Source: Protula sp. h YS-2021 (taxonomy: Eukaryota > Annelida > Polychaeta > Sabellida > Serpulidae). From it: a stretch of 64,000 nt of DNA. Below the pieces are notes generated by a model. That model was not told the origin of the DNA, made no database searches, and saw only the letters and a list, made by a program, of their open reading frames with translations. Where the stretch lies: assembly GCA_949752745.1 (NCBI GenBank), contig OX457026.1:38482723-38546722 (forward strand), given 5' to 3'. The translations under genes were made by a program, and so were the position numbers. This document shows, piece by piece, positions 1 to 10,800 of the stretch. The first letter of the stretch is position 1; every line of letters begins with the position of its first letter.

Positions 1-1705
1 GCAAGCACACTGGACCAAAATAAACACCTTGCATCAACGCAAGTTAAATAAACATGCGCACTATTTCGAAATGCGAACTGCCCATTAACGCAACTTAGAT
101 AACATGCGCACTATTCAAGATAAGAACTGCGCATCAACGCAACTTAAATAAACATGCGCACTGGTCCAGAATAAGAACCGCGCATCAACTCAAATTAAAG
201 AAATATGCGCATTGGCCTGAAATAAGAACCGCGCATCGACGCACGTTAAATAAACATACGCAGTGGTTCGAAATGCGAACTACGAGCCAACGTAAGTTAA
301 ATAAACATTTGTACTGGTCTAAAATAAGCACCGCGTATCAACGCAAGTTAAGTAAACATTTGCACCGGTCCAAAATAAGTACCGATCATCAACACAAGTT
401 AAATAAATATGCGCAATGGTCCAAAATGTGAACCACGCATCTACACAAGTTAAAAAAAACATGCGCGCTGGTCCGAAATGCGACCCGCACAGCAACACAA
501 GCTAAATAAGCAAGCACACTGGACCAAAATAAACACCTTGCATCAACGCAAGTTAAATAAACATGCGCACTATGTCGAAATGCGAACTGCCCATTAACGC
601 AACTTAAATAACATGCGCACTATTCAAAATAAGAACTGCGCATCAACGCAAATTAAATAAACATGCGCACTGGTCCAGAATAAGAACCGCGCATCAACTC
701 AAGTTAAAGAAATATGCGCATTGGCCTGAAATGCGAACCACGCGCCAACGTAAGTTAAATAAACATTTGCACTGGTCTAAAATAAGCACCGGCCATCAAC
801 GCAAGTTAAATAAACATGCGCATTTCTCCGAAATTCGAAGCGCGCATCAACGCAAGTTAAATAGACATGCGCAGTAGTTCGAAATGCGAACCACGCTCCA
901 ACGCAAGTTAAATAAACATTTGCACTGGTCCAGAATAAGCACTGCGCATCAACGCAAGTTAAATAAACATGCGCACTGGTCCGAAATTCGAACCGCGCAT
1001 TAACGCAAGTTAAATAAACATGCGTAATGATCCGAAATTCGAACTGCTCATCAACGCAAGTTAAATAAACATGCACACTGGTCCAAAATGCAAACCGCGC
1101 ACCAACGCAAGTTAAATAAACATAGGCACACGTACAAAATAAGCACCGTGCATCAACGCAAGTTAAATAAACATGCAAACTGGTCCGAAATGCGAACCGC
1201 GTATCAAGGCGACCTGAGAAAACTTGGGCTGTCCGAAATAAGTACCGCTCATAAACGCAAGTAAAATAAACATGCGCATTGGTATGGAATAAGAACCGCA
1301 CATCAACACAAGGTAAATAAACATGCGCACTGATCCGAAATAAGAATCGCACATCAACACAAGGTAAATAAACATGCGCACTGATCCGAAATAAGAACTG
1401 CACATCAACACAATGTAAATAAAGATGCGCATTGATCCGAAATAAGAACCGCACATCAACACAAGGTAAATAAACGTGCACACTGATCCGAAATAAGAAC
1501 CACACATCCACAAAAGGTAAAAAAACACGGGCCCTCGTCAGAAATGCGAACCGCACATCAACGGAAGTTAAATAAACATGTGCACTGTTCCAAAATGGGA
1601 ACCGCGCATCTACGCAAGATTAAATAAACACGCGCACTTTTCTGAATAAGAACCGCGAATCAAGGCAAGTTACATAAATATGCGCACTGGTCCGAAATGC
1701 GAGCG
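1..1705. repeat. 51-bp minisatellite array, copy A
   Basis: Tandem array of about 33 degenerate units of about 51 bp. Each unit holds the words AACGCAAGTTAAATAAACAT, GCGCACTGGTCCGAAATGCG and AACCGCGCATC in that order. The left edge is cut by the window. The same unit forms a second array at 49860-51715. There is a higher-order duplication: the stretch beginning GCAAGCACACTGGACC at position 1 recurs at 510, about ten units later. Because 51 is a multiple of 3, long spurious reading frames run through the array on both strands. I see no gene in it. Confidence 0.95.
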
Positions 1706-2926
1706 TTGTTTGAAGGTATCTATGGCAGACTATCCTGTCTACCAGAGATACAAAAAATCTGTTTCCCATTTTTCTGGGAAAGAAATCTTTGTATGCATTT
1801 ATCGATCTATGTTCTGGTCTGATGCTAAATTAATTATTGGGCTAGCTCTTTGCCGTCTCATCTTTTGAAGCCCAATTTTTAAGGAAAATTCCCTTTCTCG
1901 TGCACGCTGGAATTGGTTTTATTGCTTTTCGTAAGCTGGGACTTTGTCCTTGGACAAACTTGTTATGTGTTATTGGAGTTTAACCTAAGCAATGCTGCCA
2001 AATTGATTAAACGAAGTGCAAAGTACTTCGGCGCGCAAATAAAAACAATGAAACAACTTCCACGTGTTTCTTTTGTTTATTTCTCTTCCCAACGAGAATA
2101 GGCTAAACCACCACAAAGGAGGTGACGTCACATTTAATTTTTGTGCTTGTAGAAGCCACCTTTCCCCGGTCAAAAGACTATCGTGGGGCAGGCGGTGAGG
2201 GATGATATGCTTGGCAGCAGGTTAAACTCCGATAACACATAAAAATGCGTTTTAATTTCTTAAAACGTCACTTTTAATGTATTTTGGAGCTACTTAAACC
2301 AGCAATACTGCCAATTTGATAGACGTGAAACCGGAGGTGGGTGTCTTTTGTTTTGACATGAATTTTTTTTCCATGTCACGCGAATTCTATGTTCCGCGAA
2401 TTTTCTGTCACACGAAGCGTGCATCACCTACTGTTGGTGTGAACGACAACATTTCTGGAGTATTTGAATTCGTAATTACGCTGCGAATCAACCTTACTTT
2501 CCCCTCGCCGTTTCTACCCTGTCAGTACCACATGGTGCGGTGAGGAGGTCTGTTTTCCTAACTCGTTACATGCTCCCCCTTTTTTCCTTTCCTTCTCTTG
2601 CCTTTTTCTTGACTTTAGCTGTACTGTCTATTTAGGCAGAGAGAGAGGATAGTATTATTACCGTAATGTTCAACTGATTTGCGTTCCCACTCTAAACGTA
2701 AATGGATCTGAGTAACACAATCACTACACAGTAGCGAAATCGTAATGTCTGTACGATGCACGGCCGCGCTGCGAACAGTCAAACCTTAAAATATTTCGAG
2801 CAACACTCATGAATATGCAAACTGTCTGTAACGTCCGAGTACATTATAAAACTAAACTATCTGTTGTTACATAACGTCCCTTGTCATGACAGCTCTGGAG
2901 TAATACAGCGTTGTCATTTTGGGTTG
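1706..2926. other. No gene recognised; short inverted repeat
   Basis: Unique-looking AT-rich DNA with no convincing coding region. It contains a 24-bp inverted repeat with one mismatch (1963-1986 against 2219-2242). A related word, GCAATGCTGCCAAATTGAT, appears in direct orientation at about 1990 and again, slightly changed, at about 2302. The part nearest 2927 could be the 3' flank of the retroelement on the minus strand, but I cannot define an element end. Confidence 0.5.
1963..2242. repeat. 24-bp inverted repeat pair
   Basis: The left arm (1963-1986) begins TTATGTGTTATTGGAG and the right arm (2219-2242) is its reverse complement except for one T/C change. The spacer is about 230 bp. It may mark the ends of a small non-autonomous element or an inverted duplication. 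Confidence 0.55.
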
Positions 2927-4742
2927 TCATGACAAGTTCGTCAGTACAGAATCACTGCTTTGTCGGCGGCTTGGGAGCTTGCTTCGCGCGGCTCTTCCCG
3001 TTGTGCCGGTTCTTTCCCCCGCTCTTGTTTGGCTTCCTGCGAGAAGCAAATTAAGAAAGGTCAAGTACATATTAGTTGTCAGGCATAGAAATCTTTCACC
3101 CGCCGACACGAATGGCCCCAGTTTGTGCAAACCTGTGGAGGAATCGGTGGAAAAGTCTTGTAAATAGTGGGAAATGAATGTATTTGGCGACGTCCATGAG
3201 CCCGCCCGGAGCAGTTCTTCTAGTGATGCCCCTTTACAGAATGCCAGTGAATTGGCCACATGTCTGACCTGATTGGCTTTTACATTGAGATTCTGCAGTG
3301 TGTTCGGTTAAGAGCCAGACTTCTGATATGCCATTACGATCGTATCCTTTATCTAACTTTAGATCGTCTGTTTCCCCACATCCTTTGATCGACCTGCTAC
3401 GTAAGAGATTATTAGTCGTTTCTGCTCGGGGTGTCTGTACTTGCCCGACGCCTCTAGGTAGTATCGTAGCGTGCGTACTGGACAGAGTGCCTTTGGGGCT
3501 GTATCGTCTGGCGAGCACATATCATCCAGTGCCTCCAGCGTGATCTCCTTTAATGCTCCTGCACCGTTAGTGATCAAATGTGTTTTGCTAAGAAACCCAG
3601 CTCGCGGGACTAGTGTGAGTCGTCTCCAGTTATCCTGGTAGCGCAACACCTTGTTCTCCAGGGCGTGTATCTCGCCTCTTCGCTTGTCCGTTGCCAAAGC
3701 TTGAAGAAATGTACATTTCAACGTGATTTCCTTGGCTGAGAGCTCTCACCCGTAGGAAAGGTCCTTTTTGTAAGAAGTCCAGTACAAGCCGAATATCCCA
3801 CTGAACGACCGTGCGGGTGGCGACCGGTCTCTCTAGCTTGAAGTTTCGTAGCAACTAGCCTAAGTGCTTGTCGGTCCCAGCGTCAAATCCGCAATATTTA
3901 TTTAGGATAAACGAAATTGCCGAGCGGTAGCCCTCAATTGTACGTACAGAAAGCCCCCGGTCTTCGAATAAATACACTAGGAATTCGGCTATAACTGGCG
4001 ACGTTGCTGCGATTGGTTCGAGTTTGCGTTGCGAGCAGAAATATTCAAACAACTTCCACTGGGAGAGGTATACCGTGGTCGTGGAGTCTGCATGTATCTT
4101 TTCAAGCCGCGTTTGTACCTTCTGTGAAAATCCTAGCGACTCTGCCACTGAGTGCCTATGCACCACAGGTGGAGTTGAAAAAGGTGTGAGTTGGGGTGGT
4201 GGTACTCCCAGTGGGGCTGTCTGAACATCCCTGAATGTACTGGCAGTGCGAGTTGCTTGACTCGTGGGCACTCTAGCAACAGAGGGAACCGGCGTTTCTC
4301 TGGTAGCAGTGGTGCCACTAACAGGAGGCGCCGAGGTGATTAGCGTCGTATCTTTTGAATTGTGGGAAGGAAGAGAGACGTTGGGCCACTCCCACTGCAG
4401 GGCATCCACTGCCTCCGCTTGTTCGTCCGGGCAGGGAGATACGTAACGTGGGAGTTGGGCTGTGAGGCTGTTCGCAAATAGATCCAACTGCGTGGGCCCC
4501 CATGGTGACTGTGTCTGTATCCACCAGAATGTTTGTCTTGCCAGTGTCCAGTCTGTTGCTGCCACAGTCGCCCGGCGAGAAGCCAGGTCTGCTACTACAT
4601 TGAACAGGCCTCGAATGTGTTGGGGAACGATCTGAAATTGTTGTTGCTGGGCGAACAGTAGTATGTCCCTGGTCAGTGACATTAGTTCGCGACAGCGTGT
4701 GCCCAGTTTAAAATGTGAAGTAGGCAAGGTGTTTCCAGGCAT
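2927..4742 (-). pseudogene. Decayed DIRS/Ngaro-type retroelement: RNase H tail and tyrosine recombinase
   Basis: Read on the minus strand, the first open part (4742 to 3855) carries the end of a reverse transcriptase/RNase H region (QIVPQHIRGLFNVVADLASR, then LDLFANSLTAQLPRY). An N-terminal SAM-like core-binding region of a tyrosine recombinase follows (VYLSQWKLFEYFCSQRKLEP, SVRTIEGYRSAISFIL). The recombinase then continues through several frames (3854-3630, 3721-3359, 3518-3234, 3259-2927), so it carries multiple frameshifts. The catalytic end reads RAGSWTSPNTFISHYL and contains the likely nucleophile tyrosine. In the HxxR box the histidine seems lost (it reads ANQVR). These families encode RT, RNase H and a tyrosine recombinase instead of a DDE integrase. 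The upstream RT and gag parts are missing: the open frame runs straight into the 45-bp repeat. DIRS versus Ngaro cannot be decided from this fragment. Confidence 0.85.
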
Positions 4743-5458
4743 GCAGGCCGAACGAAAGCGTTAGTAGGCAAGGTGTCTCAAGGGATGCTGGCCGAACAAA
4801 AGTGTAAGTAGTCAAGGTGTTTCCCGGGATGCAGGTCGAACAAAAACGTGAGTCGGCAAGGTGTTTCCAGGGATGTAGGAAGAACAAAAAAGCGTAAGTA
4901 GGCAAGGTGTTTTCTGGGATTCAGGCCGAACAAAAGCATAAATAGGCAAGGTGTTTTCTGGGATGCAGGCCGAACAAAATCGTAAGTAGGCAAGGTGTTT
5001 CCAGGGATGCAGGCCGAACAAAAGCGTAAGTAGGCATAGGAATTCCATGGATGCAAAGCGTAAGTAGGCAGGTTGTTTCCATGGATGCAGGCCGAACAAA
5101 AGCGTAAGTAGGCATAGGAATTCCATAGATGCAGGCCGAACAAAAGCGTAAGTAGGCAAGGGGATTCCAGGGAAGCAGACCTAACAAAGGCGTAAGTAGG
5201 CAGGGTGTTTTCAGGGATGCAGGCCGGACAAAAGCGTAAGTAGGCAAGGTGTGTCCCAGGATGCAGGTCGAACAAAAGCGTTAGTAGGCAAGGTGTTTCC
5301 AGAGATGCAGGCCTAACAAACGCGTAAGTAGGCAAGGTATTTCCAGGGATGCAGGTCGAACAAAAGCGTTAGTAGGCAAGGTGCGTCCAGGGATGCAGGC
5401 CGAACAAAGGCGTAAGTAGGCAAGGTGTTTCCTGTGATGCAGGCCGACAAAAGCGTAA
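4718..5458. repeat. 45-bp minisatellite array
   Basis: About 16 units of 45 bp with the core GGCAAGGTGTTTCCAGGGAT, GCAGGCCGAACAAAAGCG, TAAGTA. Unit length is a multiple of 3, so it yields repetitive reading frames on the minus strand (GNTLPTYAFVRPASL per unit) that I do not regard as a gene. The array overlaps the 5' end of the retroelement reading frame: the first dozen residues of that frame (MPGNTLPTSHF) are repeat-derived. One stretch (5030-5110) has shortened units with an AGGAATTCCATGGATG variant. Confidence 0.93.
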
Positions 5459-5949
5459 CGAATGGACGGATAAATGACTGAATGGGAGGAAACCCCAAAG
5501 GTACTTAACAACACCATTGAAGGCATGGTCGCTTATTATGAAATGTTTTGATACTCTATAACGTCTACATACTGCATTTTAGCACAGATTTTCATATCCT
5601 ACAAACTAAAACATCTCGAACAAATTCTGCGTTTTTGTCACTGTAAATACAGGAAACATGGTATAATGTATATAAAGCAAAACGAAGTGAAACCGTTGGG
5701 GATACTTATATTATTGTAATATTGATAGAGGTTAAAGTAATATTCTTGACTAGACAGGCTAAGTTTTCTTAATGCGTGTACTATTCGGGTATGGTGATTA
5801 TTTGGACTACTTGATGGACACATGTCACTTAGCGGGGCAACAGATTCCAGCGCTGGCACCGCACATGTTCTATGAAACCGCAGATTGCACAGAACACAAA
5901 ATGAGGTAATGTCTTGACTTGGTCTGTTTATACATCTGAGCCATTTGTC
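5459..5949. other. No gene recognised
   Basis: AT-rich sequence between two tandem arrays. I see no coding, RNA or mobile-element signature in it. Confidence 0.5.
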
Positions 5950-6177
5950 ATTTTTCACCAGAAGGCCCTTTCTTACGGAAAGGTAAAATTTTTCACCAGA
6001 AGGCCCCTTCTTACAGAAAGTTCAGATTTTCACCAGAAGACCCCATCTTCCGGAGAGTTCAGATTTTTCAACAGAAGGCCCCTTCTTACGGAAATTTTAA
6101 ATTTTTCATCAGAAGGCCCATTCTTACGGAGAGTGTAGATTTTGCAGGAGAAGGTCCATTTTTACGGAGAGTTCAGC
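5950..6177. repeat. 38-bp tandem repeat, six copies
   Basis: Six diverged copies of about 38 bp with the core TTCACCAGAAGGCCCCTTCT, TACGGAAAGTTCAGAT. Copies get progressively more diverged towards 6177. No coding potential is apparent beyond short open frames. Confidence 0.9.
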
Positions 6178-6669
6178 TACCTGCACTTTCTTTTTAAACA
6201 ACTTCTCCTTAGTGTTAGCTTTTCATTCTTCGGCTAATGTATGCTTATTTGTTTGCTTGATTTTCATTTGCTGTATTTTTTTCTCTCTTTTCCATTTCTT
6301 CATGCACGATTCTTGTGCTCTTGCCTGTATGTACCCTAGCTCACGCTCATGAGTTCACCACCGATCCGCCAACAGAGATACTTCTTCAATCGCTGATGTC
6401 ACCGCAGGGTGAATGTGTACTTCGTTGTTGAAACAAACTGAGCAGGGTAGGGATAAATTCTGGATATTCCGTGACTTTATTGTCATTTTCTTCGTAAACT
6501 TCTAGCACTACATAGCACGTGTGTCAACATTTCCGGAAGCCCGTTCGTATTACTCTTCGTTAAATTGGCGATGGTGGATAAACCTGCCAGAAGACGGTCA
6601 TTTTGAGCCGAACTTTCCAAAGGGCATACTCTGGTCACTTTGACGTTTTTTTAATAATAGGAGGCTTAA
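6178..6669. other. No gene recognised
   Basis: No coding or repeat structure was recognised. The right end may belong to the flank of the transposase relic, but no terminal repeat was found. Confidence 0.45.
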
Positions 6670-6954
6670 TTACAAACAGAACGATAACCGGTCTGTTCGA
6701 TCTGCTGATAGAATTTTGCTGCACCAACATTGCTTCGTGCCTTTTCTCTTCAATTTTTGTTTTCGTTTAAATCTAAAATGTTTATCCAAAGGTTGAATGA
6801 GATGCGACGTTTTAGCAGGCTGGCTATACAAACATATACCCTTACTTTTACAAAATTCGGCTAATTCGAGTTTTTCATGGGAAACCAAATTATCTTGAAG
6901 TATGGCAACTGGGAGGGATGGATTTAGGAACGGCTCGGTGTATTTAATGCACAA
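6670..6954 (-). pseudogene. pogo/Tigger-like DDE transposase fragment
   Basis: A 94-residue minus-strand fragment with the pattern of the DDE_1 (CENP-B/Tigger/pogo) transposase domain: a strand ending in ILQDN followed by SH, then FCKSKGICLYSQPAKTSHLI and QPLDKHFRFK. The block around the second catalytic aspartate and the TSHLIQPLD motif are diagnostic of that superfamily. The N-terminal DNA-binding part and the first and third catalytic regions are not present in frame. It is a short relic, not an active gene. Confidence 0.8.
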
Positions 6955-7724
6955 AAAGTGTTACTCTGTGTCAGTATGGACTGCTTCTAATGGAGAATAC
7001 GGTGCATCCTTAGGCCCAAGCTCGTGAGATTCTTGAGTAATTACAATTATGTATTTTAACTAGGATTTGAGCACTTTTTTCTAGCCACTTTTCGTGATAA
7101 ACAGGCGTTTTGACAATTATTTTGACCTCATTTTTTCCTTTACCTTTGAGGTCAAGGTAAAAAATATTTGTCTATAAGTGCACCACATATGAAGCTCATC
7201 TGACTCATGCGCCAAGTGGAGTTTACGGGAAACCTTTTTATAGAAAAAAAGATTTATCCTCGATTTGACCTTGACCTTGACCTTTGAATTGAACCATTCA
7301 TCGAAATCATGAGCCAGATTTAATCTTTCTCCGCCAAGTGGAGTGGCAACTCTTAAAGCAATTCTGGAATAATAAAGTGGATAATCTCTTTCTTTTTTAC
7401 TTGGCATGCGATTCTGTGCTTTCATAAAGCACTACTATTTTTAGTAAATCGCCTAATATTCGTAATAATAGGATCGAAGAAACTTCAGCATGGTGTTTTG
7501 TAAGTGCCACAGGGCAGCCATTGTTTTTAAAAAAAATCAAGAGTATTCCTATTTCGATAAAAAATGTGTACCTATATTTTGACAAAGTTTCAGTCTGGTA
7601 GGATATCTGTGCTAAAATGCAGTATGAAGAAGAATCAGTATCAAAACATTCGTAATAAAATAATGCGTAATAATCATGTATACATATTCATAAGGAATTT
7701 CTTTGTCATGTCGTGTTGTTGCAG
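6955..7724. other. Gene-poor stretch with GGTCAA-type motifs
   Basis: Contains GGTCAAGGT and TGACCTTGACCTTGACCTTT at about 7130-7285, plus paired GCCAAGTGGAGT words (7210 and 7334). This looks like a dispersed repeat. No gene was seen. Confidence 0.4.
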
Positions 7725-7889
7725 TTGACGGTTACTGGCACGAGTGGTCCACATGGAGTGAGTGCAGTTTAACCTGTGGTGGCGGGACAGCCATGAGGAA
7801 TAGGAGCTGTAACGAACCGCAGTATGGAGGCCAAGACTGCCAAGGCTCCATGTCGGACTCCAGCCCATGCAATACACAACCCTGTCCAA
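7725..7889 (+). CDS. Exon: TSP1 repeat 1
   Basis: A 165-bp symmetrical phase 1-1 exon after TGTTGTTGCAG and before GTAAGG. It encodes DGYWHEWSTWSECSLTCGGG followed by the RNRSC, GGQDC and PCNTQPC cysteine blocks. One exon holds one whole TSP1 domain, the typical modular layout that lets such domains be duplicated or shuffled. Confidence 0.93.
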
Positions 7890-10800
7890 GTAAGGGCTTC
7901 CATGTATATTACAGTTGTCCAAATTCCTGTAGCAAATCTTTCGATATCTTCTGCGCGAAACTGGCAAAAGAATGAGAATCCCTGAGTATGTTGGAAAATA
8001 AGAGTTCAGCTCCACCTAACTCCCCGACCCACCTGTACTTGACTCATCCCTACATCAACCCACCCCACCCTACCTACTCAGACTAGACAGATACATATAT
8101 ATTACAGCGTATGTGTCAAATCAGCAAATGTGTAAACTCGCTGAAATTTTCAGCGAAGGTGTCAAATCGCTGATACAGTCAGCGGAGGTGTAAACTTGCT
8201 GAAACTTCCAGCAAATTTACAAATTCGTTGATTATAAGCAACAAATATTTGACACATCCGCTGAAATTTACCTCGCTTTTGATGAACCTTTGATTGTCGA
8301 TTACATGTCCATTGCTTTTAAGTATAACAAAAAAGGTAGTATAACCAAAACTGTTCCCTATTCATGTTAATCTGGTATTAAGTTTTGAGCACTACTCAGG
8401 CAAGAATGACCAATTATGCGGTCATTGAAAAGAGGAATATTGCAATTACTGTTTATTGCAATTACGTGCAGAACGTTCAGCCACTCATCTGTACTATGGA
8501 GAACTTAATTGCAAAAATAAACCATATTATTACTTATACTGTGTCTACAATTTTCTTCAGTAATATGAAACGTAATATGTCGTTATTGCCATAAAATGAC
8601 CCGAAATTCAACGTTAGAATTTCAAGTTAAAATCCAAAGTATAGATGTTAATTTTGACTCAGAATGCCCCGCTTTGACCATAGAAATAATAAAAAAATCC
8701 AGAATTTCAGGTCAAGGCCCAAATATGAGTGATATTATGAACCATATATTTCAACTGGCCTTTAAAAAAGTTACGCGTACTGTAGGAACTCGAATCATCG
8801 ATCTTTTGGTTTCGGATCCACTGCCTAATCTACTCGGCTGGCTCGAGGACTTCTTGTGCGTTATAGTCGTACATAGTACTTGTAAAGAAAGAAAAGAATT
8901 TCTTTTATTTCAAATGGCCTGAAATGGACCATGTTAGATTAATTCAAACAGCTTTTATGCGACTGTATCTCAGATGATTTTAAGAAAGGGGAGGGGGTTC
9001 GAAAACATTGTTATGACCAGTTCTGCTTTATGAATCACAAACATACTAAGTTCAATATTGTGCCAATGTTTAGACCTCGAATGCATCCATAATGTCCTGT
9101 ACTTCCCCGCTTGTTGGAATAGCGTGTTTGCGATGACTAGCCCATATTCTGCACATTTAAAAAGGAGTAGCTGGCCATCTTCTTTATATGTATAGGGTGA
9201 TAGAATTATATATGTGTTTCATTTAGTGTTTTGTGGTCATTAGCGATGGACTAGGAGCAGTTTTGAATGACTATATACATTAACTTAGAAAGCAAAAGAG
9301 CATTCGGGTGACCAAATAGCAAATGAAATTTTAAAAGAAACAAGGTATGACGTAAGTTATTATAAAGTAAGAAAATGGTTACAGAATCAAGACTCGTACA
9401 GCTTGCATCAAACAGCCAAATGGAAATTGAAAAGGGATAAGGCAGTATCCCAGTGTATCGATGACATTTGAACCATGGGTCTAGTAGATTAATAAACAGA
9501 TCAAAACACAATAATAGGTTGAAATACTTAATTATTGTAACTGACATATTTTCAAAGCACTTGTCGGTTGAACGTTTAAGAGCTAACACACACGGTTTTT
9601 GTAGTACAATGACTCACATTTATATTTAACAATAGATCTGAATTTAAAAAATATATGGGAATAAACTTTGTTGACAAAGAAAAATAATGTCATCTAGACA
9701 AAAAAAAACGAAATGAAAGCAAACTTTGCAGAATGCGTTATACGTATACTAAACAATATTGCTATTTAGATATTTCTCACAGTATGAAACTTACAAATAT
9801 ACAGACGCACTTGACAAACCGGTATCAAATTATAACGCAAATCCCAACAAAACATTAAAAACCCTATCACCAGAGGATGTAACAAAGCAAACGAATAAAA
9901 AATATGGAAAAGTATGTATGTTGGCAAAACAAAAGTAAAGCCAAAACCATTAAAAGTGTAAACTGTAAGATATGTTTTATATTTTACACCTTACAATATC
10001 CATTTCAACATGCCTTTGAACAAGAGTGGATAGAGGAAGTATTTCAAGTCAGAAATAGGTTCGTAAGTATAGGCATACCCATTAAATGATTACAATAGTG
10101 ATGTAATGTCTGGAAACCTTTATGAAGGTGAATTTCAACAAGTTGCGAAAGACCCTGACAATCTGTTTACAGTTGAGAAGGTACTACAGAGGTGAAAATT
10201 AAAAATAACTTTATATAACATGAACAGGGTGGCGTAAAAAAATCAGTCCTTGGAACGAGCAATGATATATTGAAAACATATAAATACAAAGCATGTGTTA
10301 TCTGTGTAGTCAGTTGGATTGAAGATTTCATACAACGAAGTTCTCTTGCCCTATTTGCAATAAACCATCCGTGTAGCTGCAGAGCATAGGTAGAAACATG
10401 AGCTATAATCATGGAAATGCTGTTCAAGCAGCAATATTAACAGGTGTGAAAATATGTCAAAGAACAATAACGGCGATATTTCTTACAATGCGAGTGGTAT
10501 ACTTGCTCTTAGACAGAACATCCTGACAAAAAAAAAGAACAGTAAAGGGAAAAACAACAATGCCAAAATCAGCAGTGAAAAGAAATTTTAGCTATAAAGT
10601 AGTAGCAAGAGCAACAACAGCAGCAGCAATTCAAGCAGCAGGAGCAGAAGCAGCAATCCAAGCAGCATCAGCAACTGAAGCAGCAGCACCATTCCAAACA
10701 ACAGCAATTCAAGCAGCAGCAGCAGCAATTCATGCAGCAACAATTTGAGCAGTAGCAACATAATTCAAGCTGTAGTATCATAATTCGAGCTGCAGCAACA

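Noticed and set aside
777..1556. Long minus-strand reading frame (259 codons) with a repeated HVYLTCVDARFLF pattern
   Set aside because: It is a translation of the 51-bp minisatellite. The unit is a multiple of 3 and copies diverge like non-coding DNA, and open frames exist in more than one frame.
4778..5335. Minus-strand reading frame (185 codons) of GNTLPTYAFVRPASL repeats
   Set aside because: By-product of the 45-bp array. Three overlapping frames are all open, and there is no start context or flanking domain.
10560..10748. Alanine-rich 62-codon frame as a small protein
   Set aside because: Derived from an imperfect GCA repeat in an intron.
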